From: CAUZIZ01 sp047514575 | GTDB lineage: Bacteria > Acidobacteriota > UBA6911 > RPQK01 > JAJDTT01 | Direction: 5' to 3' | Length of the DNA: 8,298 bases | Assembly: GCA_047514575.1 (NCBI GenBank) | Contig: JAKZYH010000650.1 | Coordinates: forward strand, 1 to 8,298 | Shown here: positions 6,515-8,298 of the stretch, one piece after another | Numbering within the stretch: position 1 is the first letter of the stretch | How the letters are laid out: each line of letters begins with the position of its first letter | Position numbers and translations under genes: made by a program | Notes under the pieces: generated by a model | What the model was told of the DNA's origin: nothing | Database searches by the model: none | What the model saw: the letters and a program-made list of their open reading frames with translations, nothing else

Positions 6515-6526
6515 GACTGCGCAGTC
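6515..6526. promoter_or_regulatory. 12-bp perfect palindrome, possible operator ahead of the CPBP gene
   Basis: GACTGCGCAGTC is its own reverse complement. It ends 14 nt before ATG 6541. A TAGAAT hexamer (6532-6537) resembling a -10 box lies between them, though no good -35 is visible. A dimeric regulator could bind here, or it could be a chance palindrome among the repeats. No regulator is encoded nearby. Confidence 0.3.
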
Positions 6527-6540
6527 CGGGCTAGAATCCT

Positions 6541-7512
6541 ATGCCTCATCGATCCCGTTTATCGCCAAGTTTCCAGGGTCCCCTAGGGGTCGGCCTCCTC
6601 CTGGTCTTTGTGGTGCTGGGGAGCTTCGTCCTATCGGCGATCGCGGCCACCTACCTGGTTCAGTGGGCGAGTGCGTCGGAAGGGTTCTGGGCTGGGCTTC
6701 TTCTCAGCCGTGGCCCTCAAAAAGTAATGCCTCGCATCTTGATGCTGATGCTCTTGATCCTGCTGCCGATTGTGTTGCGCCGTACCTGTTGGCACGGCTT
6801 TCGAGATTCAGGCTTGTTGGTGGGATCCGAGGCCCATCCAGCAGGGCCTTGGTGGAAGGATCTCCTGACAGGGTTTGGACTGGGCATCCTCACACTGGGA
6901 TCAGGAGCACTCCTGGTAGCGCTGATGGGTTTTCGCTTCCTGGTTCCCGCTCTAGGGATTGGAGCGGCAACCTTTCAAGTGCTCTACTATCTGTTGGCGG
7001 CTGCGGCGGTAGGTTTTCTAGAAGAGATCTGGAGCAGGGGAATCCTGTTTCGCAGTCTCGCGCGAGTCTTCCGCGTCTGGCCTACCGCTCTCGCGATCAG
7101 CTTTCTCTTTGCCCTCGGCCACTTCCTTCGACCCGACTCAGCGCGATTCGATCCAGGACACTTGTGGGAAACGAGCATGGCAGCACTCGTTTCCATGTTC
7201 GAGACCCTTCCTGATATCCCGTTTATAGAGATGCGGCTGCTCAACCTCTTCCTCATGGGTCTACTGATGTGTCTTGTGGTTCACAGGTTGGGCACCATCT
7301 GGCTTGCGGCCGGGCTCCACAGTGGCTGGGTTTGGATCAAGCGCATCAATCAGAAGTGGACTGACGTGAACCCTGAGCTGGCTCACAGTCTGTTCTGGGG
7401 AGCCCGCTCGGATCTGACAGACGGTCTTCTGTGTACTGGACTACTCTTGCTCCTGACTTTATTTATCTGGAAGCGTGTTCGACGAGTAGGCGTGGTTCCT
7501 GATAGCTACTAG
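6541..7512 (+). CDS. CPBP (CAAX/Abi) family intramembrane protease homologue
   Basis: 323 residues from ATG 6541; an in-frame TAG at 6532 rules out starts further upstream nearby, and no Shine-Dalgarno is visible. Hydrophobic segments lie near residues 14-40, 64-80, 108-130, 138-160, 181-196, 231-262 and 296-312. The family's three membrane motifs are present in order: E161-E162-x3-R166 (LEEIWSRG), F190-x3-H194 (FALGH) and a third motif at H260 (GLHSGWVW). In the usual HxxxN/D third motif the last residue is Asn or Asp, while here position 264 is Val. The Glu and two His that would bind the catalytic metal or activate water are kept, so activity is plausible. Known members cleave prenylated or other membrane substrates, or have scaffold roles; the substrate here is unknown. 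It lies between LPS genes but across two sizeable gaps, so it may be transcribed alone. Confidence 0.85.
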   Translation: MPHRSRLSPSFQGPLGVGLLLVFVVLGSFVLSAIAATYLVQWASASEGFWAGLLLSRGPQKVMPRILMLMLLILLPIVLRRTCWHGFRDSGLLVGSEAHPAGPWWKDLLTGFGLGILTLGSGALLVALMGFRFLVPALGIGAATFQVLYYLLAAAAVGFLEEIWSRGILFRSLARVFRVWPTALAISFLFALGHFLRPDSARFDPGHLWETSMAALVSMFETLPDIPFIEMRLLNLFLMGLLMCLVVHRLGTIWLAAGLHSGWVWIKRINQKWTDVNPELAHSLFWGARSDLTDGLLCTGLLLLLTLFIWKRVRRVGVVPDSY

Positions 7513-7661
7513 CTCGCGCATTCTGAGAGTTTTTCTCTCACATTGGTCGGGTCGCGTCGTTTCGGTGGGGACCAGAATTCCGAAGGTTCACGAACGGGTT
7601 TAGTGGGCGAGAACGGACACGGGCAAAGGCAAGGGTGGGGCGTTAAACACGTACAGGATCC

Positions 7662-7689
7662 TTGACGATGGACAAGGCGATGGTAGTAT
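7662..7689 (+). promoter_or_regulatory. Candidate sigma70-type promoter for the kinase gene
   Basis: TTGACG (7662-7667, five of six matches to TTGACA) is followed by a 16-nt spacer and TAGTAT (7684-7689, four of six matches to TATAAT). It lies 150 nt after the CPBP stop. It would give a leader of roughly 80 nt before the proposed start at 7775. The position fits a promoter that separates this gene from the CPBP gene. Assigned by eye only. Confidence 0.4.
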
Positions 7690-7758
7690 CTAGCCATCAA
7701 CAGAACCGATATCCGAGTCTCGGGTCAGGAGACCGGTCGAAGTCCCAGACCTGAGGTC

Positions 7759-7768
7759 GGGAGGAGAG
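7759..7768 (+). promoter_or_regulatory. Ribosome binding site that selects a TTG start
   Basis: GGGAGGAGAG is the strongest Shine-Dalgarno-like sequence before any gene in the window. It ends 6 nt before TTG 7775, the in-frame start it would serve. The in-frame ATGs at 7802 and 7826 have no comparable sequence in front. The GTG overlapping its 3' end (7768) is out of frame. Confidence 0.55.
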
Positions 7769-7774
7769 TGCAGC

Positions 7775-8298
7775 TTGTCCGTTGACGATTCGTGCCTGAC
7801 AATGGAAGCCAAGACAGTCCCAAACATGTGGGGCCAGATTCCGAGGGGCTTCAGACAGGTCGGATTGAATCATCGTCATCTGATGTTGATCGGGGAAGGA
7901 CTCGATCCGGATGAGGTTGCTTCCAGTATCCAGCGGAGCAGCGCTGACAACCGGGAACGGGAGCCGTTCTACGGTCGTGCTCTACTCCCTCGCCTGCGTT
8001 TCGAAGACGGTGACAACGTCGTTCTTCGGCCCTACTTTCATGGAGGTTCCCTCAGTTGGCTCACGGGAGAGGTTTTCTTCACCTGGCCTCCCCGCCCATT
8101 CCGGGAACTATTGGTCACGGCGCAGGTTAGCGAAAAGGGAATCCCCACCTTGGATGTCCTGGCGGCCGGCGTGGAAAGAAGCTGGGGACCGTTTTATCGT
8201 GGCTGGCTGCTTACCCGTGAAATTTCAGGCGCCAGCGATCTCTGGCAAGCGGTGCGGCACAGCCTCTACCAACGAGAAGATCCTACACTGCTCAAGGC
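7775..8298 (+). CDS. Kdo/WaaP-family lipopolysaccharide kinase, 3' end missing
   Basis: The frame is open from 7694 to the right edge. TTG 7775 is chosen for its ribosome site, giving 174 codons in the window; ATG 7802 or 7826 remain possible. The family phosphorylates Kdo (KdkA) or core heptose (WaaP) of LPS using ATP, in the cytoplasm. Seen from the TTG: IPRGF (22-26) near the N-terminus, VVLRPYFHGG (82-91) corresponding to the nucleotide-binding beta strands, RPFRELLVTAQVSEKGIPT (107-125) with Glu111 as the likely alpha-C-type glutamate, VLAAGVER (128-135) and FYRGWLLTREI (140-150). The catalytic-loop Asp lies beyond the window. RPFRE with a downstream YRG-x(3)-TRE resembles Kdo kinases more than WaaP, but this is by recall. 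The gene fits the acyltransferase and GT9 genes in an LPS inner-core locus. Confidence 0.82.
   Translation, partial: MSVDDSCLTMEAKTVPNMWGQIPRGFRQVGLNHRHLMLIGEGLDPDEVASSIQRSSADNREREPFYGRALLPRLRFEDGDNVVLRPYFHGGSLSWLTGEVFFTWPPRPFRELLVTAQVSEKGIPTLDVLAAGVERSWGPFYRGWLLTREISGASDLWQAVRHSLYQREDPTLLK

Larger units (their letters stand above)
5888..6540. other. 653-nt non-coding repeat-rich intergenic region
   Basis: No credible gene lies here on either strand. 5888-6073 shows nothing I recognise. 6074-6155 is a long imperfect inverted repeat. 6160-6188 and 6425-6453 are a dispersed direct repeat pair. 6213-6286 is a tract with 7-nt periodicity. 6287-6424 is unassigned. 6484-6499 can form a small ATCCG/CGGAT hairpin, and 6515-6526 is a perfect palindrome. 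Open frames on the minus strand simply read through these repeats. The mixture looks like an accumulation of small mobile or slippage-derived elements. Confidence 0.6.

Noticed and set aside
5888..6540. tRNA, CRISPR array or intact transposase gene in the large gap
   Set aside because: No cloverleaf with T-loop consensus, no regular repeat-spacer pattern and no transposase-like reading frame could be found.
7524..7540. TGAGAG/CTCTCA hairpin after the CPBP gene as a terminator
   Set aside because: The stem is only 6 bp with half A/T pairs, the T run is in the loop and no T tract follows, so support is too weak.

Overview
The window (about 8.3 kb, moderately GC-rich, every credible gene on the + strand) looks like chromosome from a Gram-negative environmental bacterium. 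Three genes belong to lipid A and LPS core assembly: an LpxL/HtrB-type acyltransferase, a GT9 heptosyltransferase-type enzyme and a Kdo/WaaP-type kinase. That argues for an LPS-bearing outer membrane. The large multidomain secreted protein with a Pro/Thr/Ala linker and paired C-terminal repeats resembles proteins common in Acidobacteriota and in lineages once called Deltaproteobacteria. This lineage guess is inference from style, not proof.

Layout. Positions 1-3221 hold the 3' part of a large surface or secreted protein gene whose start lies upstream of the window. In order it has a discoidin-like (F5/8 type C) end, a DUF11/DUF7933-like beta domain, a Pro/Thr/Ala low-complexity linker, four DxDxD-type calcium loops and two long tandem copies of a beta-rich domain. 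Close behind lie a six-helix membrane protein of unknown family (3249-3881), the acyltransferase (3895-4827) and the GT9 enzyme (4835-5887). Gaps between these genes are 27, 13 and 7 nt, which suggests one transcript. No convincing Shine-Dalgarno sequences were seen for them.

Positions 5888-6540 are a 653-nt non-coding stretch rich in repeats: a long imperfect inverted repeat, two dispersed 29-nt direct repeats, a degenerate 7-nt periodic tract of units ending in AA, and a 12-bp perfect palindrome just ahead of the next gene. A CPBP/CAAX-type intramembrane protease homologue follows (6541-7512). A second gap (7513-7774) carries a plausible sigma70-type promoter, a leader with alternating complementary tetranucleotides and a strong ribosome binding site. 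These precede a TTG-started Kdo kinase-like gene that runs off the right end.

How the genes may work together: the acyltransferase would add a secondary acyl chain to the lipid A precursor, the GT9 enzyme would add a heptose-like sugar to the inner core, and the kinase would phosphorylate Kdo or heptose. The window therefore appears to be part of an LPS lipid A/inner-core locus with two poorly understood membrane proteins embedded in it. I found no RNA gene, CRISPR array, intact insertion sequence or clearly new defence or biosynthetic system. The least explained parts are the non-coding repeat region and the duplicated six-helix membrane protein.
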